From positions 1 to 64,000 of the forward strand of contig JAJFKV010000007.1 of the NCBI GenBank assembly GCA_021773055.1: a stretch of 64,000 nt of DNA, read 5' to 3'. The position numbers and the translations under genes are program-made. Below are positions 54,329 to 63,421 of this stretch, in pieces. The notes under the pieces are model-generated. The model was not told where the DNA came from. It saw only the letters and a list, made by a program, of their open reading frames with translations, and did no database searches. The DNA is from Woeseiaceae bacterium. Its GTDB lineage: Bacteria > Pseudomonadota > Gammaproteobacteria > Steroidobacterales > Woeseiaceae. How positions within the stretch are numbered: the first letter of the stretch is position 1; each line of letters opens with the position of its first letter.

Positions 54329-55219
54329 ATGACGCACATGCAAACACTCCGCGACGCGATGCAGCACAAGGAATTCGTCATTACGGCCGAGCTGCCGCTG
54401 CACCCGACATCGCAAGTGGCAGACATAGAAGGATCGGCGGCGACGCTGTCGCCCTTTGTCGATGCTATTCAACTTGTTGACGATCGCAGCGCTGTTGGCC
54501 ACATGTCATCGCTGGCGGCAGCGGCGATCGTTCTGCGTTGCGATGCCGACGCGGTGTTTCATCTGACGGGCCGGGATCGAAACCGGGTGGCGTTACAGGC
54601 CGAACTCCTGGGGGCCGCCGCCCTTGGCGTTAGCTCGGTTGTTGTCAGACATGGGGAAAAACTGTCAAAACAGGATTTAATCCGCGGCAAGGGTGTGTTT
54701 GATACCAAGGAAGCACGTTTGATAGAGATGGCGCGGCGCGTTGGCGAGGAGTCGGGCCTGGTATCGGCGCCCGGGTTTCAGATTGCTACCTATATCACGG
54801 TCTTCAGTTTCAGCGAGGACTGGCAGGCGACACGTATTTCTGAATCAATCGACGCCGGGACCCGGGTTCTTTACACACAGCCTTGCCTGAATATTCCCTT
54901 ACTCGAGCGTTACATGGACAAAATCGTGCGGCAAAAGATACTGCATCGTGCCGCTCTAATGGTCGATGTGCCACTCTTGGATTCGCCGGACCTCGCGCGT
55001 AACTACAAGAAGCAAGATCCCGAAGCGCTGATTCCGGATGCGACGGTCGCAAGAATTGCCGAAGCCAGCGACCCCCTTGCTGAGGGAATCGCGATCTGTG
55101 CTGAAATGCTCAAGTGTTTGCGAACGATCCCGGGAGTTTCCGGCGCGAATATTCGCCACAATGGTGATACCGCGAATGTAGTAGCAGCAATTACTGCCGC
55201 CGAGTCTGAAGCGACCTAA
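54329..55219 (+). CDS. methylenetetrahydrofolate reductase (MetF) family protein
   Basis: This 296-residue flavin-binding TIM barrel is diverged but recognisable: 'FVITAELPLHPTSQVADIEGSAATLSPFVDAIQLVDDRSAVGHMSSLAAAAIVLRC', 'VFHLTGRDRNRVALQAELLGAAALGVSSVVV', 'VFSFSEDWQATRISESIDAGTRVLYTQPCLNIPLLERYMD'. It would reduce methylene-tetrahydrofolate to the methyl form or run in reverse for C1 dissimilation. The usual start strand 'SFEFFPPK' is replaced by 'TAELPLHP'. It could supply methyl groups to methionine synthesis or process C1 units from the GcvT-like step. The start could also be 54311 or 54338. Confidence 0.8.
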   Translation: MTHMQTLRDAMQHKEFVITAELPLHPTSQVADIEGSAATLSPFVDAIQLVDDRSAVGHMSSLAAAAIVLRCDADAVFHLTGRDRNRVALQAELLGAAALGVSSVVVRHGEKLSKQDLIRGKGVFDTKEARLIEMARRVGEESGLVSAPGFQIATYITVFSFSEDWQATRISESIDAGTRVLYTQPCLNIPLLERYMDKIVRQKILHRAALMVDVPLLDSPDLARNYKKQDPEALIPDATVARIAEASDPLAEGIAICAEMLKCLRTIPGVSGANIRHNGDTANVVAAITAAESEAT

Positions 55220-56184
55220 GCGCCGCCCGGGACCGCATATGGCCACACTTCCAGGCCGTGAATCGCATTGCGGATGTCCATCGAGAAGTTGACTGAAAAG
55301 ACCGTGGCGCCGCTCTTGAGGTCGAAAACGCTTACGGTCGATGGCGACGAGCCGACGGCAACAAGACGTTCGTTGATGACACACAGCCCTCGGCCAAACC
55401 CTTGCCGGGCGATCTTTGAATCATCGACAGCAGCGAACTCGAGTTCACGCTCCGCGTAGGTGGGAAACGCAAATCGGCGCTCTTCGCCATCCCGCGTTGC
55501 GAAGCGCAGATAGTTGGCAGCGGTGTCGTTGAACAGTACTCCGTCCCGAATCAAACGCGCATTGTGTATGCCTTCCGGCAGTTGTACCTGTTCCATCAAC
55601 GTGCCGCCGGGTGCGAGGCTGATAATGCCCTTGCTGCGCAGACCCGCGAAGGACAAACCGTCGTCATCACAATGGATATTATTGATGTGTAGTCGATTCT
55701 TCGCGCTCGGCCCCGTATTCGATTTTGGATCAAAACGGTGCGCGTGCCAGACGCCGTTGATCTTCGCGATATGCATGCCCCACGAAAAGTCCTGTTCGTT
55801 GAGGTCAAACGCAAGAATGCTGTCGAACCCCGTGCTGGTCAGGTACAACTTGTCTTTGTGGACGCAAATTTCGTGGCAATGTTTGAGGTAGGCGTTTCGA
55901 AACGAGCGTTGCTGCACGAATTGCTGGTCGTAAACGAACAGCTCGTCACTGGCGGCGATATAGAGTTCACCATCGTGGAATGTGACGCCTCTCAGGCCAC
56001 GGTCCCAGCCACGTCCGGACCAGTCGATGTCGGCCGTATCCCAATCGAGCATTTGCTGCACGGTTTGCGACGCCGGATCGACGATATAAACGCCGCCGTG
56101 ACTCTGGCCCTGTTCACTGCCGCGCACAACCGAGGTCGCGATCAGTGGCGGGATGTCGGATACTGACTGAATGGGATGATTCAT
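55216..56184 (-). CDS. beta-propeller-like protein of unknown function (DUF4915/TIGR03032-like)
   Basis: This 322-residue protein consists of repeated beta-strand units with Trp/Gly/Asp turns ('RGVTFHDGELYIAASDELFVYDQQF', 'CHEICVHKDKLYLTSTGFDSILAFDLNE', 'HINNIHCDDDGLSFAGLRSKGIISL'), suggesting a six-bladed propeller. Conserved His residues (KHCHEICV, WHAHRFDP, RLHINNIH, GIHNARLI) could bind metal. The start at 56184 (MNHPIQS) fits the compact domain; the longer frame adds low-complexity sequence. It resembles DUF4915-type proteins, but that match is from memory and unsure. It is convergent with the MetF gene (4-nt overlap) and divergent from the DAO gene. Confidence 0.55.
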   Translation of the reverse strand: MNHPIQSVSDIPPLIATSVVRGSEQGQSHGGVYIVDPASQTVQQMLDWDTADIDWSGRGWDRGLRGVTFHDGELYIAASDELFVYDQQFVQQRSFRNAYLKHCHEICVHKDKLYLTSTGFDSILAFDLNEQDFSWGMHIAKINGVWHAHRFDPKSNTGPSAKNRLHINNIHCDDDGLSFAGLRSKGIISLAPGGTLMEQVQLPEGIHNARLIRDGVLFNDTAANYLRFATRDGEERRFAFPTYAERELEFAAVDDSKIARQGFGRGLCVINERLVAVGSSPSTVSVFDLKSGATVFSVNFSMDIRNAIHGLEVWPYAVPGGA

Positions 56185-56227
56185 CGGGTCGGTACGGTAT
56201 AGGATTCGAAATGCAGGGGCAACAACA

Positions 56228-57580
56228 ATGACAAACGCTAACGATACCGTCAGCTCGGTCTGGAACAAACCGCTTGAGCCGCCTGCAAAGATTCCGGAAA
56301 GTGCCGATGTCGTCATCATCGGTGGCGGCATCGTTGGTGTCTCGACGGCATGGTTTCTTGCCCGGCAGGGCATCGCTGTCGTGCTTTGCGAGAAGGGACA
56401 TATTGCTGGCGAGCAATCGGGCAGGAACTGGGGCTGGGTTCGCGTTCAAGGTCGTGATACCCGGGAAATTCCAATGATGCTTGAGAGCCTGCGAATTTGG
56501 GAGAGCCTCAAAGAAGAGACCGGTGAGGACGTCGGGTTCACGCGTGGCGGTTGCTTTTTCACGGCCAATTCGAGCAAAGAGCTGCAGTCATTCGAGGACT
56601 GGGTAGATGTTGCCCGAGACTACGAGATCGACACGCGCCTTATTAATGCCACGGAATTGCAAAAATACATCCATGGCGCAGCGATAGATTGGGCCGGTGC
56701 GATGGTCACGATGAACGACGGACGTGCGGAACCGCACAAAGCGACTCCCGCTATTGCTCGCGCGGCTGCTCAGAGTGGCGCGACCGTGCTGCCCGGGTGT
56801 GCCGTACGCGGCATTGAAACTTCCGGTGGGGCGGTCTCTGCGGTCGTTACCGAACATGGCACGATTCGCACTTCGACCGTCTTGTGCGCGGCGGGCGCCT
56901 GGACCTCAATGTTTTGTCGTTCGCTTGGCATTAACGTGCCGCAATTACGGGTGCGTGGCACGGTTGCACGCACGGCGGCTTGCGAGAGTGTCCTGGACGG
57001 CAATGTTTTTGATGCCCGACTGGGAATCCGTCGCCGCGAAGATGGCGGCTACACAGTCGCGCACGGCTCCGTACTGGAGCATCCGGTTACGCCATCGTCG
57101 TTCAAATACTTTTTCAAGTTCCTGCCAGCGTTGTTGCAGGAGTTCAAAGTCGTGCGTTTGTCATTCGGGCGCGAGTTTGTCGACGAGTGGACGACACCCA
57201 GGGTGTGGGACCTGGACAGGCTCTCACCCTTTGAGGAGGTTCGCGTTCTCGATCCAGAGCCAACGCCCGCAGTTCTTAAGGGCATTCGGCGCAACCTGGA
57301 TAAAATGTTTCCGCAGCTTGTAAATACGCCGATTGTGGAAAGTTGGGCGGGCGTAATCGAGTCGTCACCCGATGTCGTGCCCATCATCGACTCTGTCGAT
57401 AGCGTGAAGGGCTTTCATGTCGCAACCGGGTTCAGTGGTCACGGTTTCGGCATTGGTCCAGGTGCGGGCAAGGCAATCGCCGGCATGCTGACCGGTACAG
57501 ATACCGGTATTGATCTCGCGCCGTTGCGCTTGAGCCGATTCTTTGACGGCAGCCCCATTCGGCCACAGTCAGCCATATGA
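56228..57580 (+). CDS. DAO-family FAD oxidoreductase (DadA/sarcosine-oxidase-like)
   Basis: This 450-residue amine oxidoreductase has the dinucleotide motif 'ADVVIIGGGIVGVSTAWFLARQGIAVVLCEK', 'GEQSGRNWGWVRVQGRD' (flavin-contact region seen in D-amino-acid dehydrogenases and sarcosine oxidase beta), and C-terminal 'WAGVIESSPDVVPIIDSVDSVKGFHVATGFSGHGFGIGPGAGKAIAGMLTG'. It likely oxidises a secondary or N-methyl amine. Its stop overlaps the next ATG (ATGA), so it forms a pair with a second DAO-family enzyme. Confidence 0.88.
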   Translation: MTNANDTVSSVWNKPLEPPAKIPESADVVIIGGGIVGVSTAWFLARQGIAVVLCEKGHIAGEQSGRNWGWVRVQGRDTREIPMMLESLRIWESLKEETGEDVGFTRGGCFFTANSSKELQSFEDWVDVARDYEIDTRLINATELQKYIHGAAIDWAGAMVTMNDGRAEPHKATPAIARAAAQSGATVLPGCAVRGIETSGGAVSAVVTEHGTIRTSTVLCAAGAWTSMFCRSLGINVPQLRVRGTVARTAACESVLDGNVFDARLGIRRREDGGYTVAHGSVLEHPVTPSSFKYFFKFLPALLQEFKVVRLSFGREFVDEWTTPRVWDLDRLSPFEEVRVLDPEPTPAVLKGIRRNLDKMFPQLVNTPIVESWAGVIESSPDVVPIIDSVDSVKGFHVATGFSGHGFGIGPGAGKAIAGMLTGTDTGIDLAPLRLSRFFDGSPIRPQSAI

Positions 57581-58860
57581 GTGAGATGACCGGTTATCCA
57601 GACAGCTTCTACGCGGCGACGGCGGTCGGTGTGCGCGATTACCCGGTACTTGATGGCGAACGCCAGGCGGACGTTTGCGTTATCGGGGGTGGTTTTACAG
57701 GATTGTCGGCGGCGTTGAATCTCGCTGAGAGGGGTCTCGACGTAGTCTTGCTTGAGGCTGAGCGTGTTGGATTCGGTGCGTCCGGTCGTTGCGGCGGACT
57801 GGTTGGTAGTGGCCAGCGACAGGAGGTTCTTGACGCTGAGAAGATGTTCGGCCTCGAGCGCTCGCAAGAACTTTGGGGTTTCGCGGAGGCGGCGAAACAG
57901 GAAATTCGCGAGCGTGTCGAAAAACACGATATCGCTTGTGACCTGCACCGCGGTCAATTGGTGGGCGTACACAAGAAACGCTACCTCGGTTGGGCGCGCG
58001 AAACGGTCGATGTGTTGGCGGAGCGCTATGACTATCCATTTTGTGCCGCGTTGGACAGAGAGGAGACCCATGCTCGCGTTGCGACGAGTACATTCCTCGG
58101 GGGTCTATATGATCCTGAAGCGCTGACAATGCACCCGCTCAATTACTCGCTGGGACTCGCACGCGCCGCCGCCGAAGCCGGTGTACGAATCTACGAAAAC
58201 TCACGGGTCAGCAGGTATTCGCACACTGATCCGGCGATAGTCGAAGCCGGCGGCGGCTCTGTTACAGCTGCATTCGTGGTGCTTGCCTGCAACGGATACC
58301 TGGGTGATCTTGAGCCGCGCGTGGCGGGCAAGATCATGCCGATTAATAATTTCATGATTGCGACTGAACCGCTCGGCGAGGCGCGGGCTAATGAGCTCAT
58401 CAATGGCCGATTCGGAGTTCACGACACCCGCTTCGTGGTGAACTATTTTAGAATGTCAGATGACCATCGTCTGTTGTTCGGCGGTGGCGAGAATTACAGG
58501 GCCGGTTTCCCGGCGGACATAAAGGGATTCGTCCGACCGTATATGCTTAAATTGTTTCCTCAATTACGGGATGTTGCCATCGAGTATGGCTGGGGCGGAA
58601 CTTTGTCGGTCACCGCAAATCGTCTGCCCCATGTCGGCAGGCTGCAACCGAATGTGTTTTACGGCCAGGGATATTCAGGGCACGGCATTTCCATTGCGAG
58701 CTTCGCCGGGAAGGTGATCGCTGAGGCGATCACGGGAACTGCGGGGCGATTTGATGTATTTGCGAATCTACCAACCCACACGTTCCCGGGTGGAACGTTG
58801 CTTCGCTATCCAGGCATGGTTCTGGCTATGTTGTACTACACCATTAAGGATCGGATATAA
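57577..58860 (+). CDS. DAO-family FAD oxidoreductase, PuuB-like
   Basis: This 427-residue enzyme resembles gamma-glutamylputrescine oxidoreductase PuuB: 'DSFYAATAVGVRDYPVLDGERQADVCVIGGGFTGLSAALNLAERGLDVVLLEAERVGFGASGRCGGLVGSGQRQ', then 'YRMSDDHRLLFGGGENY'-type and 'WGGTLSVTANRLPHVGRLQPNVFYGQGYSGHGISIASFAGKVIAEAITG'. It would oxidise an amine to aldehyde with oxygen or a quinone. No glutamylpolyamine synthetase (PuuA) is nearby, so polyamine catabolism is only one option. It is part of a four-gene operon-like row, 56228-60441. Confidence 0.9.
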   Translation: MSEMTGYPDSFYAATAVGVRDYPVLDGERQADVCVIGGGFTGLSAALNLAERGLDVVLLEAERVGFGASGRCGGLVGSGQRQEVLDAEKMFGLERSQELWGFAEAAKQEIRERVEKHDIACDLHRGQLVGVHKKRYLGWARETVDVLAERYDYPFCAALDREETHARVATSTFLGGLYDPEALTMHPLNYSLGLARAAAEAGVRIYENSRVSRYSHTDPAIVEAGGGSVTAAFVVLACNGYLGDLEPRVAGKIMPINNFMIATEPLGEARANELINGRFGVHDTRFVVNYFRMSDDHRLLFGGGENYRAGFPADIKGFVRPYMLKLFPQLRDVAIEYGWGGTLSVTANRLPHVGRLQPNVFYGQGYSGHGISIASFAGKVIAEAITGTAGRFDVFANLPTHTFPGGTLLRYPGMVLAMLYYTIKDRI

Positions 58861-58861
58861 C

Positions 58862-59620
58862 ATGAAAAAAACGATAACGGCGTTGTTGATGTTGTTTGTG
58901 ATGGCTCCGCTGGCATCGGCTGATGATGGCCCGCGTACAGGTTTCTTTCGCAAGGCGCTTACGCCGCTGGAGTTGCTGGGAGAAGAGGGGGCAGAAGTCG
59001 TTTCTTCGCAATTTCCACCGAACAAAAAGCTGACGTGGCAATTGTCTGTGCCCAAAAACTACGATCCGATGAAACCCGCGGGCGTCATTGTGTTTATTGG
59101 TTTCGCAGAATGGGGTGCCGGCAAGAAAGTATGGACCAGCGTTCTTGAGGATCACAACATTATCTGGATAGGACTTATTAACGGCGGCGACAAAAAGCCT
59201 GTCAACGAACGCATGTTGCGGGCGATTCTTGCTCAGGCGGTGTTGGAACGCGACTACAAGATCGACACTGAGCGCTACTATCTCTTCGGCTACTCGGGTG
59301 GCGCAAATGTGGCGGCGATGCTCGCCACGTCCAAGCCAGAGGTGTTCAAGGGTGCTCTGTTTTACGGCGACGCGCTGTCGTGGGGAGGCAATGTGCCGTC
59401 CAAGATCGACCTGATAAGCCAAAACCGATACATGTTCATGTGCGGATCCAAAGACAAGGACCGTCGCAAAATGCTGAAAATTGCGAATATCTATAGAAAG
59501 GCGGGCGTGGTTAATACAGAGGTGGTTACCGTCGCGAACGTCAACCGACAAATGCCGGGCACCAGCTATTTCGAACAAGCTGTAGAGTTTCTGGATACAA
59601 GGTCAGATGGGAAGCAATGA
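58862..59620 (+). CDS. exported alpha/beta-hydrolase-like protein
   Basis: This 252-residue protein has a signal peptide (MKKTITALLMLFVMAPLASA). 'KPAGVIVFIGFAEWGAG' and the elbow-like 'YYLFGYSGGANVAAMLATSKPEVFKGALFYGDA' indicate an alpha/beta-hydrolase fold with Ser in GYSGG. A clear catalytic His near the C-terminus is not obvious. It starts one base after the PuuB-like stop. Function unknown. Confidence 0.65.
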   Translation: MKKTITALLMLFVMAPLASADDGPRTGFFRKALTPLELLGEEGAEVVSSQFPPNKKLTWQLSVPKNYDPMKPAGVIVFIGFAEWGAGKKVWTSVLEDHNIIWIGLINGGDKKPVNERMLRAILAQAVLERDYKIDTERYYLFGYSGGANVAAMLATSKPEVFKGALFYGDALSWGGNVPSKIDLISQNRYMFMCGSKDKDRRKMLKIANIYRKAGVVNTEVVTVANVNRQMPGTSYFEQAVEFLDTRSDGKQ

Positions 59621-60441
59621 CCGCAATCGCCATTAAGAATGCCGTCGTGACCGGCGGCGGACATGGCATTGGCCGTGCGCTGTGTCGCCGCCTCGCGGCT
59701 GATGGTGTGGGCGTTGTCGTCGCCGACATTGAGGGCGACGCTGCAGAGACCGTCGCTGAAGAAATCGGCGGCATTGCCAGGCAACTTGATGTGTCTGATG
59801 AAAAAGCGATCATATCGCTGGTGGACGACACCGAAAGCGATGTTGGCCCGATCGACTTATTTGTCTCCAATGCCGGAGTTGGTTTTGGCGACGGTGAAAG
59901 CGGCGCGATTTCGACAGAGGGTGGCATGAACCCGATCGATGATCGCTGGAGCATTAGCTGGAAAGTGAACGTTATGGCGCAGGTGTATGCCGCTCGCGCC
60001 GTTATTCCGAAAATGATCGAGCGCGGCGGTGGTCATATTATCAATGTCGCGTCGGCTGCCGGCTTGCTGAGCCAGATTGGTGATTCGGCCTATTCAGCGA
60101 CCAAGCATGCCTCTGTCGGCTTTACCGAAGCGCTTGCGATTGACTACGGCGATGCGGGAATCAAGGTCTCTGTCGTTTGTCCGCAGGCCGTAGCTACTCG
60201 GCTGATCGGTATGGAAGACGATTCCGGTGCGACCGAGGGTGGATTTAACGGCAACGCGATCGACGGCATCATGCAGGCCGGGGAGGTCGCCGATATCATC
60301 ATCGATCAGGCGCTCGAAGGTCGCTTCATGATTCTGACCCATCCACAGGTTACGAATTACATGCAGCGAAAGAGCGGTGACTACGATCGCTGGGTCGGCG
60401 GCATGCGCAAGTTCAGGCGCTCCCTTTCTTCCGGGAACTAG
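59617..60441 (+). CDS. short-chain dehydrogenase/reductase
   Basis: This 274-residue classical SDR has a cofactor motif 'VVTGGGHGIGRALCRRLA', an Asp after strand 2 ('VVVADIEGD', favouring NAD), 'LFVSNAGVG' and the catalytic 'NVASAAGLLSQIGDSAYSATKHAS' with Tyr and Lys in YSATK. It reduces a carbonyl or oxidises an alcohol; substrate unknown. The ATG overlaps the hydrolase-like gene stop. It converges on the regulator gene with a 4-nt overlap (CTAG). Confidence 0.9.
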   Translation: MTAIAIKNAVVTGGGHGIGRALCRRLAADGVGVVVADIEGDAAETVAEEIGGIARQLDVSDEKAIISLVDDTESDVGPIDLFVSNAGVGFGDGESGAISTEGGMNPIDDRWSISWKVNVMAQVYAARAVIPKMIERGGGHIINVASAAGLLSQIGDSAYSATKHASVGFTEALAIDYGDAGIKVSVVCPQAVATRLIGMEDDSGATEGGFNGNAIDGIMQAGEVADIIIDQALEGRFMILTHPQVTNYMQRKSGDYDRWVGGMRKFRRSLSSGN

Positions 60442-61991
60442 CCGGCGAGAATCGAGTCACGAATTTTGTCAATTTCCGGCTTGAGTTTGGGAGTCTGCTT
60501 GCCAAGACAATGTTTATCGCGTGGGCAGTTAGAGCTGCGTTGGCAAATAATCGTCGCAACATTTTCGCTGCCATCCGCGATCCAGCCGATATTCAGGATC
60601 TTCGAGATGCTTTCAAGCTGTTGCCGAGCCTCGAGCGGAATGGCTGCGGAGCCACCACCCCGATTGCAGCTGGTTTCGATCATATCGATCGTTCTCATGG
60701 CATCGATATTCTGCGCGCTAAGTGCCGGAGCCAGATCGACGCCGGCACACAGGACATGCGGATTTCCGGCGGCGTCCTTGCTGCGAATAGACTGACAGCA
60801 ATACAGGCGTTTGTCGTCGCCACTGCGCAGGACCGATATCTGTGAGGTGGGTTTGCTCGAGGTGGTGTTGAGCATTCTGAATACCGCCCAGTGCTGACAG
60901 GGGTCCGATACCAGCGTCATGTTGCCCCACGGCAATGGGATCCCATTACCGCGGTACACCGCACGCAGGTTTCCGGGTGGATAAGCATCGAAGTAGTGCC
61001 AGTGTGGATATGGCGAGACACTGGACATGCGGCGCATGACGAGCGTGTTGGTCAGGTCGATTCTGTCGCCGGAGTCGATAGCGTAAGACTGCTTCGCAAG
61101 AAATTGCCTGAACGGTGTTTTCGGAGCGAGCAGCGCAGACGCGAAATAGCTGCACTCGAAATCCCGCCAGGCGAACAGCACGTCCTTTGCATCAACATTC
61201 ATCGAATCGGTATCGTCGCGGCGTCCACTCACGCGGCCACCTGATACCTGAGGCGGCCGGGCGCCGTCACCGTCATGTAGAATTTTATGCGCGATGTGAT
61301 TTGCGAGGTCGTATTTTAGGCGGGCAGGATTCTTCTCCAGAGAGCGGTTGAGGTAGACCTTGTTGGGGGCGTCAAAAAATGAGCGCACCAGCATTTTCAG
61401 CGGCGCATCGGTATCACCTTTGTCCTTGAACGAATTCTTGTCGAACCATTCAATCTTGAGGTCGAGGTTTTTCGCAATGGCGAAGACATCTTCAACGGCC
61501 AAAGGGAACTGCTTTTTACCGACACTTTCTGCCGCTCGTTCGATATCCGGAAAGCGGTTTTGGCTGGCTTCCTGGTGTGCGCGAATCAACAGGTGCGCGA
61601 ACTGTCGCCCGGTGGTGCCGGTCTGCGCGAGCAGTTCCGGGATAGCCAGCTGCAGCAGGCTTTCTGAGAACAGAAAGCCTGGTTCCAGCGGCATACCGCG
61701 TACGGCGGCGCTGGGCGCCGTATCAATGGCCTCTACGTCCAGTGATTCGTCGAAAAACCAGCTCGGGTCCTTTTGGAATATCTCCGCGATGACTTGTAGC
61801 AATCGCTCGGATGGTACGCGCTTGCCGTTCTCTATCATCGACAAATAGGACACCGATGGCCCTGCTTCGGTGTCAATCTGAATGCAGCGGACCGACAAAT
61901 CCTCGAGCGTGAGGCGGTTGCGTTTCCGCAGACTCTTGATCTTGGTACCAAGAAAGTGGGCTTTACGTTTGAGTCCGTGCTGCAGTGCCAT
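60438..61991 (-). CDS. XRE/IrrE-type regulator (ScfR/RamB-like)
   Basis: This 517-residue regulator has an N-terminal XRE helix-turn-helix ('LGTKIKSLRKRNRLTLEDLSVRC...SVSYLSMIENGKRVPSERLLQVIAEIF'), a central IrrE/ImmA-like domain ('RLKYDLANHIAHKILHDGDG') and a Cys-rich C-terminal domain (pairs in 'LYCCQS', 'HVLCAGV', 'ETSCNRGGG', 'CQRSSNCPRDKHC'). The protease motif HEXXH is altered to NHIAH, so proteolysis is unlikely. The layout matches RamB-type regulators, which control acetate and glyoxylate genes. Its divergence from isocitrate lyase supports the same job here. The repeats upstream are probably its binding sites. Confidence 0.85.
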   Translation of the reverse strand: MALQHGLKRKAHFLGTKIKSLRKRNRLTLEDLSVRCIQIDTEAGPSVSYLSMIENGKRVPSERLLQVIAEIFQKDPSWFFDESLDVEAIDTAPSAAVRGMPLEPGFLFSESLLQLAIPELLAQTGTTGRQFAHLLIRAHQEASQNRFPDIERAAESVGKKQFPLAVEDVFAIAKNLDLKIEWFDKNSFKDKGDTDAPLKMLVRSFFDAPNKVYLNRSLEKNPARLKYDLANHIAHKILHDGDGARPPQVSGGRVSGRRDDTDSMNVDAKDVLFAWRDFECSYFASALLAPKTPFRQFLAKQSYAIDSGDRIDLTNTLVMRRMSSVSPYPHWHYFDAYPPGNLRAVYRGNGIPLPWGNMTLVSDPCQHWAVFRMLNTTSSKPTSQISVLRSGDDKRLYCCQSIRSKDAAGNPHVLCAGVDLAPALSAQNIDAMRTIDMIETSCNRGGGSAAIPLEARQQLESISKILNIGWIADGSENVATIICQRSSNCPRDKHCLGKQTPKLKPEIDKIRDSILAG

Positions 61992-62002
61992 GACGCTACC
62001 CT

Positions 62003-62039
62003 TGTGAAATTAACAGTGTGAAATTCTTTCTGTGAATTT
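62003..62039. repeat. three 14-bp-spaced direct repeats, putative operator array
   Basis: TGTGAAATT at 62003-62011, the same at 62017-62025, and TGTGAATTT at 62031-62039 begin exactly 14 bp apart. They lie 12 nt upstream of the regulator start (61991) and 80 nt upstream of isocitrate lyase (62119). A possible sigma-70 -10 box TAGTAT for isocitrate lyase lies at 62056-62061. The third repeat would then be near the -35 region. Confidence 0.65.
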
Positions 62040-62118
62040 TTAACGCTCCCCAGCGTAGTATAGCCCACGAATTCACCACGCCCCACATTCTTGCGCACAA
62101 CGCAGATGGAGAGATGTC

Positions 62119-63399
62119 ATGTCACGCAAAGAGCAGATCGAGAAGCTGGAACACGAATGGGCAAACAGTTCGCGCTGGAAGGGTATTACTCGTACCTATA
62201 GCGCTGAGGATGTGATCAAGCTGCGCGGTACCGTCACCATCGAGCACACGCTGGCGCGTCTTGGCAGTGAGAAATTCTGGCGACTCATAAATCAGGAAGA
62301 CCCGGTTTGTGGGCTGGGCGCGCTGACTGGCAACCAGGCGATTCAGGAAGTTCAGGCAGGCCTCAAGGCTATTTATTGCTCGGGTTGGCAGGTGGCCGGC
62401 GACGGCAATAGCGCAGGAGAGATGTACCCCGACCAGAGCCTCTACCCGGTTGACTCGGTGCCGAAAATGGTTGAGCGCATCAACAATGCGTTTATCCGCA
62501 CTGACGAAATTCATGCATTAAATGGCGATGACAGCATTGACTGGTTTCCGCCAATTATCGCTGATGCAGAAGCAGGCTTTGGCGGCAACCTGAATGCCTT
62601 CGAACTCATGAAGAACATGATCAAAGCGGGAGCTGCAGGCGTTCACTTCGAGGATCAGCTCTCATCAGCCAAGAAGTGCGGTCATATGGGCGGCAAAGTA
62701 CTGGTGCCGACGTCCGAAGCAGTTGCGAAGCTCAATGCTGCCCGTCTTGCTGCGGACGTTTGTGGTGTGCCGACGATTTTACTGGCGCGTACCGACGCGG
62801 ACGCCGCAAATCTGATCACCTCTGATTCTGATGAGCGCGATCATGCCTTTATCACCGGCGAGCGTACGCCGGAAGGCTTCTATCGTACGATGCCGGGCAT
62901 TGATCAGGCGATCGCACGTGGTTTGGCTTATGCGCCCTATGCAGACCTGCTCTGGTGTGAAACATCGAAGCCCGACCTCGAGCAGGCCAAACGCTACGCG
63001 GATGCGATTCACGCAGAATTCCCGGACCAGTTGCTTGCCTATAACTGCTCACCGTCCTTTAACTGGAAGGCCAATCTCGATGACGAGACCATGAAGACCT
63101 TCCGCGAGGAACTCGGCAAGATGGGCTATAAGTTCCAGTTCATCACCCTGGCGGGCTGGCATGCACTGAACTCCAGCATGTTCAATCTGAGTCGTGCGTA
63201 CAAGGAGGACGGCATGTATGCTTACTCCAAGCTGCAAGAGAAAGAATTCTCTGACGAGCAGCATGGTTTCCGCGCAGCGAAACACCAGTCGTTCGTTGGA
63301 GCCGGTTACTTCGACGCAGTTCAGAACACGATTATGGATGGCTTGTCATCGACGACAGCACTTGACGGTAGTACCGAAGAGGAGCAGTTCGTCGCTTGA
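62119..63399 (+). CDS. aceA: isocitrate lyase
   Basis: This 426-residue enzyme cleaves isocitrate to glyoxylate and succinate, the first step of the glyoxylate shunt. The catalytic loop '[24 protein letters not shown]' (KKCGHMGGK, active-site Cys) is intact, as are '[40 protein letters not shown]', '[24 protein letters not shown]', '[14 protein letters not shown]' and '[20 protein letters not shown]'. GGAGAG five nt before the ATG is a good ribosome-binding site. Length fits the short bacterial type. It is 22 nt from malate synthase G and divergent from its likely regulator. Confidence 0.95.
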   Translation: MSRKEQIEKLEHEWANSSRWKGITRTYSAEDVIKLRGTVTIEHTLARLGSEKFWRLINQEDPVCGLGALTGNQAIQEVQAGLKAIYCSGWQVAGDGNSAGEMYPDQSLYPVDSVPKMVERINNAFIRTDEIHALNGDDSIDWFPPIIADAEAGFGGNLNAFELMKNMIKAGAAGVHFEDQLSSAKKCGHMGGKVLVPTSEAVAKLNAARLAADVCGVPTILLARTDADAANLITSDSDERDHAFITGERTPEGFYRTMPGIDQAIARGLAYAPYADLLWCETSKPDLEQAKRYADAIHAEFPDQLLAYNCSPSFNWKANLDDETMKTFREELGKMGYKFQFITLAGWHALNSSMFNLSRAYKEDGMYAYSKLQEKEFSDEQHGFRAAKHQSFVGAGYFDAVQNTIMDGLSSTTALDGSTEEEQFVA

Positions 63400-63421
63400 C
63401 CAATTTGATACGGTAGATCGA

